In this document: piece by piece, positions 9,167 to 18,007 of the stretch | How the letters are laid out: the number at the start of each line of letters is the position of its first letter | Position numbering within the stretch: the first letter of the stretch is position 1 | DNA from: Kosmotogaceae bacterium UBA1373 | GTDB taxonomy: Bacteria; Thermotogota; Thermotogae; Petrotogales; Kosmotogaceae | Direction of reading: 5' to 3' | DNA length: 52,539 nucleotides | Assembly: GCA_002305955.1 (NCBI GenBank) | Contig: DBRH01000020.1 | Span: 1-52,539, forward strand | Made by a program: the position numbers and the translations under genes | The notes under the pieces: generated by a model | What the model was told of the DNA's origin: nothing | The model's input: the letters and a program-made list of their open reading frames with translations, nothing else | Databases searched by the model: none

Positions 9167-9967
9167 ATGAGCGTGGATATATTCAAAAGACAGCTCGCTC
9201 CGCTTTCGGGCGAGGCATGGAAAGAAGTCAACGACAGGGCCGGCCAGGTTCTGAAGAACTATCTTTCAGCCAGAAAGGTGGTTAACGTCGTGGGACCGAA
9301 GGGCTGGGAATATTCCTTCCTGCCCGAGGGAAGGCTCGATTTGATCGAAACGGGGAGCGAAGTTGGCGCCGGTCTCAGGAAGTCAAAACCTCTGGTGGAA
9401 TTACGAGTCCCTTTCAGATTGAACCGCTGGGAACTGGATAACATAGACAGGGGAACGGCCGATCCTGATCTCGGACCGCTTGAAGAGGCCGCCAGAAAGA
9501 TAGCACTTTTCGAAGAGAACACAATATACAATGGTTTCGAAGCCGGCATGATAAAGGGTCTCGTTAGGGAGGCCAGAACCGAGCCTGTATCGCTGGGCAA
9601 AAAACCCGAAGAGATAGTGAAGTCGCTTGCCAGGGCCGTTCATAAACTGAAGGACAACTTCGCCGACGGGCCCTTCGCTCTGGTTGTGAACCCCGAAACA
9701 CTTGCGATGCTCAACTCCCACGTACAGGGTTACCCTCTCGTCAAACGTATCGAATCCTTGCTGGGAACGGACATAGTCGTGAGCAGGGTCCTCCAGGGTG
9801 GTCTGCTTCTTCCCAAAGATCATGATGACCTGGAAATGGTAATCGGCGGAGACTTCGAAATTGGCTATCACGGCCACACCGATGAAGAAGTGGAACTATT
9901 CATAGCTGAATCTTTCACTTTCAGAGTGCTCGATCCGAACATCATCGTGAATATAATCGTCAACTGA
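9167..9967 (+). CDS. Encapsulin shell protein
   Basis: A 266-residue family 1 encapsulin with the HK97 phage capsid fold; copies assemble into an icosahedral protein compartment. Family features include the N-terminal segment after IFKRQLAPLS that forms the cargo-binding site, WEYSFLPEGR, and RVPFRLNRWELDNIDRG. Trp88 in the last aligns with Trp87 of the Thermotoga maritima shell, which stacks on bound flavin, so flavin binding is plausible here. Its site (AGGAGG) overlaps the stop of the ferritin gene 7 bases upstream, implying coupled translation. The pair would store iron and limit oxidative damage. A strong bidirectional terminator follows. Confidence 0.93.
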   Translation: MSVDIFKRQLAPLSGEAWKEVNDRAGQVLKNYLSARKVVNVVGPKGWEYSFLPEGRLDLIETGSEVGAGLRKSKPLVELRVPFRLNRWELDNIDRGTADPDLGPLEEAARKIALFEENTIYNGFEAGMIKGLVREARTEPVSLGKKPEEIVKSLARAVHKLKDNFADGPFALVVNPETLAMLNSHVQGYPLVKRIESLLGTDIVVSRVLQGGLLLPKDHDDLEMVIGGDFEIGYHGHTDEEVELFIAESFTFRVLDPNIIVNIIVN

Positions 9968-9968
9968 T

Positions 9969-10002
9969 AAAAAAACCGGGGGAAAAGCTCCCCCGGTTTT
10001 TT
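9969..10002. terminator. Bidirectional rho-independent terminator
   Basis: ACCGGGGGA and its complement, separated by a 4-base loop, form the stem. A-tracts and T-tracts of about six flank it, so it works on both strands. It lies between the convergent encapsulin and ileS genes. Confidence 0.9.
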
Positions 10003-10025
10003 ATTGCCTAAAGCTAAGAGAATCT

Positions 10026-13000
10026 CTATATCGATCCCTTCGCGATTCTCTCGACCTTTATCACTGTGTCGTAACCGTTCAGATTCCATTCTGTTCCGCC
10101 CTGGACTCCGTCACCTGGAGTGAGACTATCAGCGAGAGTTTCTTCCTTCACGTAAGACTCGAAGACCATTATAGCCCTGACCACATCTTCGGGTCCAGAG
10201 TAGAAAACCCTTATCCTGTCTGTTATTTTGAAGTCGGCGTCCTTTCGCATCGTCTGTATCTTGGAGACCATCTCCCTGGCCAGTCCCTCCTGCAATAAAT
10301 CCGGCGTCAATTCCGTGTCGAGTATGACGAAATTGTCGGCGCTCATTTCGAAGGTGAATCCTGCCAGTTCCTGTATCCTTATATCCAGATCATCTTCCAT
10401 CAGCTCGAAACTGTTTCCGCCGATTTCGAGGAGGAGTTTTCCCTCTCGCTTGAGCGATGAGACGATTTCGGCCGCTTCCTGGGCCTTCAGCGCCGCACCT
10501 ATCGCCTTGAGGTCTTTGCCGAATTTCGGACCCATTACCCTGAAGTTGGGTTTCACTTCGTATTTCACGTACTTGCCCAGGTCTTCTATGTACTCAATCT
10601 TCTTAACGTTGATCTCTTCTAGTATGAGTTCCCTCATTGACTCCACGGTGGGTTTGATGCCACCGTCGACAAGGATCTTGGGGAGCGGCTGTCTAACCTT
10701 TATCTGCACCTTGTTCCGGCAGGCTCTTCCGAGGGTAACCAGGTCCATGACCGTCGCCATTCTCTTCTCCAGGTCCAGCTCGATTAGAGATTTATCCGTT
10801 TCAGGATAGAACTGTAGATGGATCGATCCTTCCTTTCCGTGAGTAAGGTTTCTGTATATCTCCTCGGCAGTGAAGGGCGCTATCGGTGCCATAAGCCTGG
10901 CCACGGTGAGAAGAATCTCGTACAGCGTCAGGTAGGCCCCCTTCTTGCTCGAGTCGAGTTCGCTCGTCCAGTACCTGTCTCTGGTTCTTCGAACGTACCA
11001 GTTCGAGACCTCCTCGACGACGAAGTCCTGTATCGCCCTGACGGCTTTGGTGAGATCGTAACCGTTCAAAAAGCCTGTTACCTGACCTATAAGTGTGTTG
11101 AGCCGGGAAATGACCCAGCGGTCTATCTCTTCCCTCCCCTTCACGGGTAGCTCGAAATCGACCGGGTCGACACCGTCTATGTTCGCGTACATGGTGAAGA
11201 AGGCGTAAACGCTCTGTAGGGTGCCGAAGAACTTGCTGTAGGTATCCTTGACACCCTCTTCATCGAATTTGGTGGGTACCCATGGCGGCGAGACAGCCAG
11301 CAGATACCATCTGAGCGTATCAGCACCGTACTTCTCGATTATCTCCCACGGATCGACCGTGTTGCCCTTCGATTTAGACATCTTCTGACCGCTCTTGTCG
11401 AGCACCAGGTTATTAACCAGCACGTTTTTGTAGGGCGACTGGTCGAAGAGAAAGGCCGAGATCGACATTAGAGAGTAGAACCAGCCTCTGGTCTGGTCTA
11501 TGCCTTCGCAGATGAAATCGGCCGGGAAAAGCTTTTCCATAAACTCCTCTCTGTTTTCGAAGGGATAGTGGTGCTGGGCGACCGGCATCGCACCGGAGTC
11601 GAACCAGCAGTCTATGACCTCGGGAGTCCTGCCCATCGTTCCTCCACACTCGCAGCGAAGATGCACGTCATCGACGTACGGTCTGTGGAGCTCTATGTCC
11701 GGCGTTATCTCCTCGATAGCCTTCTCGACGAGCTCCTGTCTTGAACCTACCGAGGCAAGTGAGCCGCAACTTTCGCATTTCCATACGTTCAACGGCGTTC
11801 CCCAGTATCTGTCTCTCGAGAGCGCCCAGTCAACCATGTTTTCGAGCCAGTTGCCGAAGCGACCCTCGCCGACGAACTTTGGATACCAGTTAACCGTGTT
11901 GTTTATCTCTATCAGTCTATCTTTGTAGGCAGTTGTCTTTATATACCAGGATTTTCTGGCGTAGTAAAGCAGTGGCGTATCGCAACGCCAGCAGAAGGGG
12001 TAGGAGTGAGTCAACCTGTCCTTCTTGAAGAGGAGGTCTCTGTCCTTGAGGTAACGAATAATCTGCGGGTCGGCATCTCTGACGAACATCCCCGCCCATG
12101 GCGTTACTTCTTTTGTGATCTTCCCTTCTCTATCGACCAGCTGGAGCATCGGCAGATCGAACTTCTTTCCCAGTATATTGTCGTCCTCGCCGAAGGCTGG
12201 CGCCATATGGACGATGCCGGAACCGTCTTCAAGCGAGACGAAATCGCCGAGTACCACATAGAAGGCTTTCTTATCGACCTTTCCATAAGGAATAAGCTGC
12301 TCGTATTCCATCTTAAAGAGCTCTCTGCCTTTCATCTCTCCAACGATACTGTAATGCTCCTCGCTTCCGAGAAGGGTGGCCAGTCTCTCCCTTACAAGGT
12401 AGTAATACTCCCTCTCGCCAGTGTCGAGTGTAACTTCGACCTTTACATAGTTGAAATCAGGGTTTACGGCCAGCGCAACGTTGGAAGGCAGCGTCCAGGG
12501 AGTGGTCGTCCAGACCAGGAAGTATTCGTTGTCTTTGCCCTTCAGTTTGAACTTGACGTATATCGAATCTATTGTCTCGTCCCTGTAGCCCTGCGCCACT
12601 TCGTGAGAGGCCAGAGGCGTGCCGCATCTGGGGCAGTAGGGCATTATCTTGTGCCCCTCGTATATGAAGCCGGCATCGAAGTACTGCTTGAGAATCCACC
12701 ATACCGATTCGATGTAGTCATCGTTGAGCGTGATATAGGGATGTTCCATATCTATCCAGTAACCAATGCGCTCGGTCATCTTCTTCCACTGGCTCTCGTA
12801 CTTCCATACCGATTCCTTGCACTTATGGTTGAACTTCTCGATGCCGTAGTCCTCAATCTCCTGCTTCGATGAAAAGCCGAGTTGCTTCTCGACTTCGATC
12901 TCTACAGGGAGACCGTGAGTGTCCCAGCCGGCTTTCCTCTTCACCTGGTATCCTTGCATAGTCTTGAAACGACATATGCAGTCTTTCAGAGTTCTGGAAA

Positions 13001-13184
13001 TAACGTGGTGAATACCGGGCTTCCCGTTTGCCGTTGGCGGCCCTTCGAAAAAGACGAACTCCGGATATCCCTCCCTCTCATTCACGCTTCTCTCCGGGAG
13101 TGCATTTTCACGCCAGTAAGAGAGAACCTCTTCCTCCCTCTTAGCAGCGGGACGTTTCAGGTCAACATCTTTAAAACCCGACAT
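10026..13184 (-). CDS. ileS: Isoleucyl-tRNA synthetase, type 2
   Basis: A class I aminoacyl-tRNA synthetase that charges tRNA-Ile and edits valine. At 1052 residues it is the longer type found in some bacteria and eukaryotes. Motifs: the HIGH-equivalent GIHH at 57-60 inside GPPTANGKPGIHHV; AGWDTHGLPVE; an editing domain at roughly 190-400 that contains CPRCGTP; LLYYARKSWY; and KMSKSKGN near residue 600. Cysteine pairs (CESCG, CECGG) fit the zinc-binding insertions. A C-terminal anticodon-binding region follows. Type-2 enzymes are generally less sensitive to mupirocin. An AGGAGGAGA site precedes the ATG. A leader of about 215 bases and a strong promoter lie upstream; the leader encodes an Ile-rich peptide. 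Confidence 0.95.
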   Translation of the reverse strand: MSGFKDVDLKRPAAKREEEVLSYWRENALPERSVNEREGYPEFVFFEGPPTANGKPGIHHVISRTLKDCICRFKTMQGYQVKRKAGWDTHGLPVEIEVEKQLGFSSKQEIEDYGIEKFNHKCKESVWKYESQWKKMTERIGYWIDMEHPYITLNDDYIESVWWILKQYFDAGFIYEGHKIMPYCPRCGTPLASHEVAQGYRDETIDSIYVKFKLKGKDNEYFLVWTTTPWTLPSNVALAVNPDFNYVKVEVTLDTGEREYYYLVRERLATLLGSEEHYSIVGEMKGRELFKMEYEQLIPYGKVDKKAFYVVLGDFVSLEDGSGIVHMAPAFGEDDNILGKKFDLPMLQLVDREGKITKEVTPWAGMFVRDADPQIIRYLKDRDLLFKKDRLTHSYPFCWRCDTPLLYYARKSWYIKTTAYKDRLIEINNTVNWYPKFVGEGRFGNWLENMVDWALSRDRYWGTPLNVWKCESCGSLASVGSRQELVEKAIEEITPDIELHRPYVDDVHLRCECGGTMGRTPEVIDCWFDSGAMPVAQHHYPFENREEFMEKLFPADFICEGIDQTRGWFYSLMSISAFLFDQSPYKNVLVNNLVLDKSGQKMSKSKGNTVDPWEIIEKYGADTLRWYLLAVSPPWVPTKFDEEGVKDTYSKFFGTLQSVYAFFTMYANIDGVDPVDFELPVKGREEIDRWVISRLNTLIGQVTGFLNGYDLTKAVRAIQDFVVEEVSNWYVRRTRDRYWTSELDSSKKGAYLTLYEILLTVARLMAPIAPFTAEEIYRNLTHGKEGSIHLQFYPETDKSLIELDLEKRMATVMDLVTLGRACRNKVQIKVRQPLPKILVDGGIKPTVESMRELILEEINVKKIEYIEDLGKYVKYEVKPNFRVMGPKFGKDLKAIGAALKAQEAAEIVSSLKREGKLLLEIGGNSFELMEDDLDIRIQELAGFTFEMSADNFVILDTELTPDLLQEGLAREMVSKIQTMRKDADFKITDRIRVFYSGPEDVVRAIMVFESYVKEETLADSLTPGDGVQGGTEWNLNGYDTVIKVERIAKGSI

Positions 13185-13285
13185 ACTAAGTCTCCTCCTG
13201 TTTTGTGTATTTCAAAATCCGATGATTCAATTATGAACGTTGCTCTTGAGGTTTTCATTAAGGGAAAAGTAACATGCGGTGCGCG

Positions 13286-13314
13286 AGAGAAAAGACCGGA
13301 CATGATCGCGGTCT
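13286..13314 (-). terminator. Weak terminator-like hairpin in the ileS leader
   Basis: On the minus strand, AGACCG and CGGTCT pair around a 10-base loop and are followed by TTTTCTCTC. It begins about 12 bases after the stop of the leader peptide, where an attenuator is expected. The 3' arm CCGGTCTTT could instead pair, with a bulge, with AAAGACTGAACCGG inside the leader peptide coding region. The stem is short, so the assignment is tentative. Confidence 0.45.
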
Positions 13315-13326
13315 GTGAAGGAAAAT

Positions 13327-13365
13327 TCAGATTATAATCCCCGGTTCAGTCTTTGCGGCCGTCAC
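13327..13365 (-). CDS. Candidate leader peptide of ileS ending in three Ile codons
   Basis: A 12-codon frame in the ileS leader: GTG ACG GCC GCA AAG ACT GAA CCG GGG ATT ATA ATC TGA, giving VTAAKTEPGIII. An AGGAGG site lies 10 bases upstream of the GTG. All three isoleucine codons occur once, in a row, just before the stop. That is the arrangement of attenuation leader peptides, where ribosome stalling at codons for a scarce charged tRNA decides whether transcription continues. A promoter is about 40 bases upstream and a terminator-like hairpin just downstream. Translation and regulation are inferred; the switch mechanism is not resolved. Confidence 0.6.
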   Translation of the reverse strand: MTAAKTEPGIII

Positions 13366-13404
13366 GGTTACATCTCCTCCTGGCTCTCTCGACTCGATGT
13401 ATAA

Positions 13405-13432
13405 ATAATACAATACATTGGCACTTTGTCAA
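13405..13432 (-). promoter_or_regulatory. Promoter of ileS
   Basis: On the minus strand, a perfect TTGACA (13432-13427) is followed after 16 bases by TATTAT (13410-13405). Transcription should start near 13398, leaving a leader of about 215 bases. Confidence 0.8.
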
Positions 13433-13557
13433 GCCGACAACAACCGTGAAGAGCAAAAGAGTCGTCCAAGGTACTTGGAAAAAGCGTCAATTATCCCAAA
13501 TCGTGTACCCATCCTTCGAAAAAGCACGATGGTTACTAGTGAGAAATACAAGATCGT

Positions 13558-14445
13558 TCAATCGCAGGACTCAGGCTCCTTCTCCTCGGGAATTCCCAGC
13601 TCTTTCAACGTCGCCCGTACCCAGGCAAGTGAGTTTTCTATCAGAGGTCCGCCCATGCCTTCGCATTCCATGCTTATGTAGCCGTCGTATCCGTGCTCTT
13701 TGAGCAGTCGAAGTATAGTTTTTATGTTTCCGGCGTTCACCCCGTCTCCGATGGCCGAGTGGCTTATCCCAATTCCCGTATCCTTTCCTCTCATAGCAGC
13801 CGCCAGACTCTCAGATACATCTTTGATATGTACGTGCCTTATCTTCCCGATGAAACGTTTACAGAATTCCACAGGATCGTTGCCTGCGATGAAGCTGTTT
13901 CCCGTATCCAGGTTTAGTCCCAGGCGGTCACTATCGACGAAATCGAGCATCAATTCGAGGAGGTCAGGGTTGGTAGTGAAGTAGCCGTGGACTTCTATAT
14001 TTATGTTGATTCCGTAGAGCTCGGCCGTCTCGACGATGGTACCGTATGCCCTTCTCATAAGTTCGAGAGCTTCACCGTCGCTTAAGCCGGCCGGTTTTTT
14101 CAGTCCGTCGGTCGTGGCGATGTTGGGACAGCCGGCGATTTTAGCCCATGGCAAGGACTTCAATACGTACGGAACGCCGTAATACAAACCATCATTGCCC
14201 GAGAGCGGGAAGGCCGAATCGATTTGTGAAAGCGAAACACCGTAGCTCTCCATCTTTTTTCGCATCTTCATCGGGTCTTCCGCGAGCGACACGTGTGGAA
14301 AATAACCCAGACCGTGAATCCATGAGACACCGTCTATCACTCCTGGTTCAATGAAGTGTACATCGTTCTTTTCTGCCCATTGGAGAGCCTTTTCGAAGTT
14401 GAATACTGCCGAGTTGAAAGCATCTGTGTGGAAGCTTATCTTCAT
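13558..14445 (-). CDS. Sugar phosphate isomerase/epimerase, xylose-isomerase-like TIM barrel
   Basis: A 295-residue protein of the AP-endonuclease-2/xylose-isomerase-like superfamily, metal-dependent barrels that isomerise or epimerise sugars and cyclitols. Probable metal ligands at strand ends are Glu151 (NINIEVHG), Asp180 (NLDTGNSF), His206 (HVHIKD) and Glu260 (YISMECEG). It is last in the sugar transporter operon, 13 bases after the companion barrel, so it probably processes the imported sugar. The exact substrate (an inosose, ketose or similar) cannot be told. GGGGGAA lies about 8 bases upstream of the ATG. Confidence 0.8.
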   Translation of the reverse strand: MKISFHTDAFNSAVFNFEKALQWAEKNDVHFIEPGVIDGVSWIHGLGYFPHVSLAEDPMKMRKKMESYGVSLSQIDSAFPLSGNDGLYYGVPYVLKSLPWAKIAGCPNIATTDGLKKPAGLSDGEALELMRRAYGTIVETAELYGININIEVHGYFTTNPDLLELMLDFVDSDRLGLNLDTGNSFIAGNDPVEFCKRFIGKIRHVHIKDVSESLAAAMRGKDTGIGISHSAIGDGVNAGNIKTILRLLKEHGYDGYISMECEGMGGPLIENSLAWVRATLKELGIPEEKEPESCD

Positions 14446-14458
14446 TGCTGTTCCCCCT

Positions 14459-15391
14459 TTAAAGTGATCTTACTATCTCTTCCCTTTCACGGAAGTAACT
14501 CACTGAATCGCTAACCAGCTTCTCCATAACATCTACATTACATGGCTGTGTGGATAATACATAAGGGTCGGGGTACGGTCCGAGCGGTTCGAAGGTAAGA
14601 AATCTACCGGGTCTATTCATGCCTACCAGATAAGAGGCCATTATGACCGTGTCAATATCTATCATTCCCTTTCCCGGTGCATCCCTGTTGCTGTCGGCGA
14701 TGTGGAGGTTCACCAGCCTATTGCCACATTCGAGGATGGCACGGCCAATGTGCCTTTCCTCGTTGAGCATATGATATATGTCACCGTTAAGATGCGCGAT
14801 GGCAGGCTCATCGACTGAAGCGATATAGTCTATGGCCTCGCCCGTGGTGTGGACGATACTAACCTCGGCGGAACGTATAGGCTCTATGGCGGCAGCCACT
14901 CGACGCGCAGAGAAGGCTTTAGCGCAAGTTTTTAGGTTCTTCGCACTCCGCTCTAATTCCTGTGAATCTATGGCTTCCGGCCTTCCCACGGCGCCGGGTA
15001 CGACTATCATGTATTTTCCGCCGAACTTTGAGAGGAAGTCGATCTCTCCGAATATATATTCGATCGCCCTTTTGGAGATATCTACATCGGGGCTGGAGAG
15101 ATCTCTCTCCGGCGAGAAGAGACCGCAGACACCAGAAATAGCCATGTCGTACCTCTCGAGTGCCGACCTCACCTTTTCGACTTCCATCGAAACGTCGCCT
15201 TTGAGCTCCACAAAGTCCAGTCTGTTTCTCTTAAGCCTCTCCAGAGAGTTCTCGATGGGTTCAAGACCGAACATCCAGACGCTCCATGATAGGTCGATTC
15301 TTCTGGTGAACCTTTCCGATTCCCGGTGTTTTTCTTTCAAATAAAGTTCGCGGATTCTGTCGTTCTCGATCTCGAAGTTTTGTCTTTTCAC
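14459..15391 (-). CDS. Second TIM-barrel sugar isomerase/epimerase, ketose 3-epimerase-like
   Basis: A 310-residue protein of the same superfamily, closer in style to ketose 3-epimerases. Expected catalytic and metal residues: Glu170 (AAIEPI), Asp204 (HLNGDIYHM), His230 (VNLHIADSNRDAPG), Arg236 and Glu268 (TFEPLG). The H-x5-R-x3-GKG pattern is typical of enzymes that epimerise free ketoses at C3. The first about 30 residues are a charged extension ahead of the barrel. It overlaps the permease stop by 4 bases (ATGA), so translation is coupled. With the other barrel it suggests a two-step conversion of an imported sugar. Confidence 0.75.
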   Translation of the reverse strand: MKRQNFEIENDRIRELYLKEKHRESERFTRRIDLSWSVWMFGLEPIENSLERLKRNRLDFVELKGDVSMEVEKVRSALERYDMAISGVCGLFSPERDLSSPDVDISKRAIEYIFGEIDFLSKFGGKYMIVVPGAVGRPEAIDSQELERSAKNLKTCAKAFSARRVAAAIEPIRSAEVSIVHTTGEAIDYIASVDEPAIAHLNGDIYHMLNEERHIGRAILECGNRLVNLHIADSNRDAPGKGMIDIDTVIMASYLVGMNRPGRFLTFEPLGPYPDPYVLSTQPCNVDVMEKLVSDSVSYFREREEIVRSL

Positions 15392-16416
15392 CGCTCCTCA
15401 TCCTTTCTTTCGGAGGAAGTTCTTATCTTTCCGCGCTTCCTGTAAGTGCTGAGCACGCTGATTGCCAGCGAGGCTATTATGAGAACACCGAAGGTGACGG
15501 TCTGAAAGTAGGGATTGACCCTGAGCATGTTTAACGAGTTGGATATTAAACCCATGAGAAGCACACCGAAGAAGGTTCCGATTATCCTACCCTTCCCACC
15601 TGAAAGCGGCGTTCCGCCGATGACGACCGCTCCGATCGCCTTTAGCTCGATCCCGCTACCTGTTGAAGGCTGTGCCGCACCGATTCTTGAAAGCAGCACC
15701 ATGGAGGCTATCCCTATAAAGATCCCGTTCAAGAGGAAAGCCATAAGTTTGGACCTGTTCACAGAGATTCCAGATAGGTAGGCGGCCGAAGGGTTGCTTC
15801 CGACGGCGTAAGTCCGCCTGCCCAATTTGGTGTACGAGAGGAGGAAGTGAACGATTATATAAGCCCCTATACTGATTATGAAACTAAAAGGAAGGATCTG
15901 CCAGAGACGTGCAGTTCCGATGAACTCGAACTGTCCGTATATAGTCTGGAAAGAGCCTTTGGTTATTGCCAGGGCTACACCCTGGAAAACACTGGTGAAG
16001 GCGAGAGAAGTTATAAAGGACGGAGCCTTGAAAGCTCTTGCCGTTATACCCACAAGCAAACTGTTAAAAACGGCCAGCGCGATTCCCACGATAACCGGAA
16101 GCAGATAGCCGTTGCTGCTCTTTATCATCATGGCCATCACACAAGAAGAGAGTCCGATGTTGGCTCCGACCGATATATCTATCTCCCCGGAGATTATCAA
16201 GAGCGTCATGCCCGAGGAGACTATTCCAAGAACCGCAATCTGCTCGAGTATGTTCATGATGTTGCTGGTGGTAAAGAATCTGGGGTTGACTATTCCGGTT
16301 ATGACCGCGATTATTATCTCCGCCACTAGAAGGAAGAACCATTGGCTCCTCAGTATCGAGGTCCTCCTTCTCGAAAGTACTTTTTTTGTCCCTTGAGAAG
16401 CCTCCACACTATTCAT
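15388..16416 (-). CDS. Sugar ABC transporter permease, RbsC type
   Basis: A 342-residue inner-membrane permease of the ribose/galactose importer class. It is strongly hydrophobic throughout and has the family motif GAVVIGGTPLSGGKGRIIGT near residues 260-280, the coupling region that contacts the ATPase. Eight to ten membrane helices are expected; it would act as a dimer. N-terminal residues 1-25 are basic and cytoplasmic. It lies 19 bases after the ATPase gene and overlaps the following epimerase gene by 4 bases. The substrate is set by the binding protein and is unknown. Confidence 0.88.
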   Translation of the reverse strand: MNSVEASQGTKKVLSRRRTSILRSQWFFLLVAEIIIAVITGIVNPRFFTTSNIMNILEQIAVLGIVSSGMTLLIISGEIDISVGANIGLSSCVMAMMIKSSNGYLLPVIVGIALAVFNSLLVGITARAFKAPSFITSLAFTSVFQGVALAITKGSFQTIYGQFEFIGTARLWQILPFSFIISIGAYIIVHFLLSYTKLGRRTYAVGSNPSAAYLSGISVNRSKLMAFLLNGIFIGIASMVLLSRIGAAQPSTGSGIELKAIGAVVIGGTPLSGGKGRIIGTFFGVLLMGLISNSLNMLRVNPYFQTVTFGVLIIASLAISVLSTYRKRGKIRTSSERKDEER

Positions 16417-16435
16417 TGCAATTCCCTCCCGAACC

Positions 16436-17929
16436 TCATTGGACTCCTATGAAGCGCTTAATAAGATCCTCTTCCTTTATTCCGGCGTTGTCGAGTATCT
16501 CCACGAGCCGGCCGCTGCGCATGACACCGATCCTGTCGCTCATCGAAAGAAGTTCTGGCATGTCGGAAGAGATCATGATTATGCTCTTCCCCCTTTTTGC
16601 CAGTCCGGTCATCAACTCGTAGATCTGCTCTTTGGCACCAATATCTACTCCTTTGGTGGGTTCATCGAAGATATAGACGAGCGAGTCATCGATCAGCCAG
16701 CGTCCTATAATTATTTTTTGCTGGTTTCCGCCCGAGAGTTCCTCAATCTTTTGCGATTCATCTTGAACGGTCACCGATAGATTGTTGACGATTTCGTTCG
16801 TTAGATTTCTCTCCTCACGGTTTTTAAGCAAAAAACCCTTGAAGTTCTCACTGTGGACCAGTGATGAGTTTTCGACGATATCACGGCCGTTGAGCATAGC
16901 CAGCTTTTTGCGGTCTTCGGTTATCAGTGCGATCCCCTTTCTGATGGCATCCCCAGGTGATTTGATTCTGAGCTTTCTTCCATTCAAAACCACTTCGCCT
17001 CTGTCGGGCCTCTCGGCACCAAAGATCAGAGATACCAGTTCACTGCGGCCAGAACCCACCAGACCGCCCAGTCCGAAGATCTCACCACGCCTCACAGATA
17101 AGGTAACATCTTCCACAATACCGGTTTTGCCAAAATCTCTAATCTCAAGCTGCGCATCTCCTATCTCGACGGAGTTTCTCTTATAGAAAAGCGAAGCGTC
17201 GCGTCCGACCATCTTTCTTATGACTTCATCGACCTTTATATCGGCAACGTTATAGGTTCCCATGTCTACGCCATCCTTGAGGATCGTTACACGGTCTCCT
17301 ATCTCGAAGATCTCCTCGAGATAGTGGGATATATATATTATCCCGATACCCCTCTGTCTGAGTTTTCTGATAATGTCCATCAACGCCTGAGTTTCATCTA
17401 TCCCAAGTGAACTGGTCGGTTCATCCATAATCAGCACTTTGGAGTCCCTGTAGAGGGCCTTGACGATTTGGAGCATCTGCTTCTGGGAAGCCGATAGCTC
17501 CTCCACCAGAACATTCACCGGGAGATTCATCTTCAGGGTGTCGATGATCTCCCCAACTCTTTTCTCCTGTCCGTGGCTGTCAACGATCAGCGGAAATCTG
17601 CCGGCCTTTTCGTCACCAAGAAACACGTTATCGGCCACCGTTAAGGAATCTACAAGCTCGGCGTCCTGATATATAGTTGAGATACCAAGCTCTATCGACT
17701 GTCTGGGGTTGAGAGAGCCGACGGTCTTTCCTCCGATGAATATATCCCCTGCTTCGGGAGAAATGGCGCCCGAAAGGATCTTTATGAGAGTCGATTTTCC
17801 GGCTCCATTCTCACCGACCAGACAGTGCACCTCGCCTTCCATAAGGTCGAAAGAAACGCTGTCCAGCGCTCTGTGATGGCCGTATATCTTGACCAGGTTA
17901 TCCATTTTGACGAGTTCTTTCCGCTCCAT
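16436..17929 (-). CDS. Sugar ABC transporter ATPase with two cassettes, RbsA/MglA type
   Basis: A 497-residue ATPase that powers import through the RbsC-like permease. The N-terminal cassette has Walker A GENGAGKST (39-47), signature LSASQKQM and Walker B VLIMDEPTSSLG. The C-terminal cassette has the atypical Walker A GLVGSGRSE and signature LSGGNQQK with Walker B VYIFDEPTKGVD. This asymmetry is normal in RbsA and MglA. It follows the binding-protein gene after a 78-base spacer with a terminator-like hairpin, so it is probably made at lower level than the binding protein. The site upstream of the ATG is purine-rich (GGGGAAGAG). Confidence 0.92.
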   Translation of the reverse strand: MERKELVKMDNLVKIYGHHRALDSVSFDLMEGEVHCLVGENGAGKSTLIKILSGAISPEAGDIFIGGKTVGSLNPRQSIELGISTIYQDAELVDSLTVADNVFLGDEKAGRFPLIVDSHGQEKRVGEIIDTLKMNLPVNVLVEELSASQKQMLQIVKALYRDSKVLIMDEPTSSLGIDETQALMDIIRKLRQRGIGIIYISHYLEEIFEIGDRVTILKDGVDMGTYNVADIKVDEVIRKMVGRDASLFYKRNSVEIGDAQLEIRDFGKTGIVEDVTLSVRRGEIFGLGGLVGSGRSELVSLIFGAERPDRGEVVLNGRKLRIKSPGDAIRKGIALITEDRKKLAMLNGRDIVENSSLVHSENFKGFLLKNREERNLTNEIVNNLSVTVQDESQKIEELSGGNQQKIIIGRWLIDDSLVYIFDEPTKGVDIGAKEQIYELMTGLAKRGKSIIMISSDMPELLSMSDRIGVMRSGRLVEILDNAGIKEEDLIKRFIGVQ

Positions 17930-17960
17930 GATATTCTCTTCCCCTCACAAAAATATGAAC

Positions 17961-17993
17961 AAAACGGGGATGAAGGTCTGTCCCTCCATCCCC
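17961..17993 (-). terminator. Hairpin between binding protein and ATPase genes, probable partial terminator
   Basis: On the minus strand GGGGATG pairs with CATCCCC, with AGG/CCT extending the stem inward, followed by GTTTTG. Such hairpins after the binding-protein gene stabilise the upstream message or lower transcription downstream, giving an excess of binding protein. Confidence 0.65.
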
Positions 17994-18007
17994 ATAACAT
18001 CTCACTC

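Noticed and set aside
12006..12872. A 288-codon plus-strand frame opposite ileS
   Set aside because: It lies fully antisense to a well-supported synthetase and has no motifs.
13185..13398. T-box riboswitch upstream of ileS
   Set aside because: The GGTGGNACCGCG signature and stem I layout are absent; a leader peptide explains the region better.
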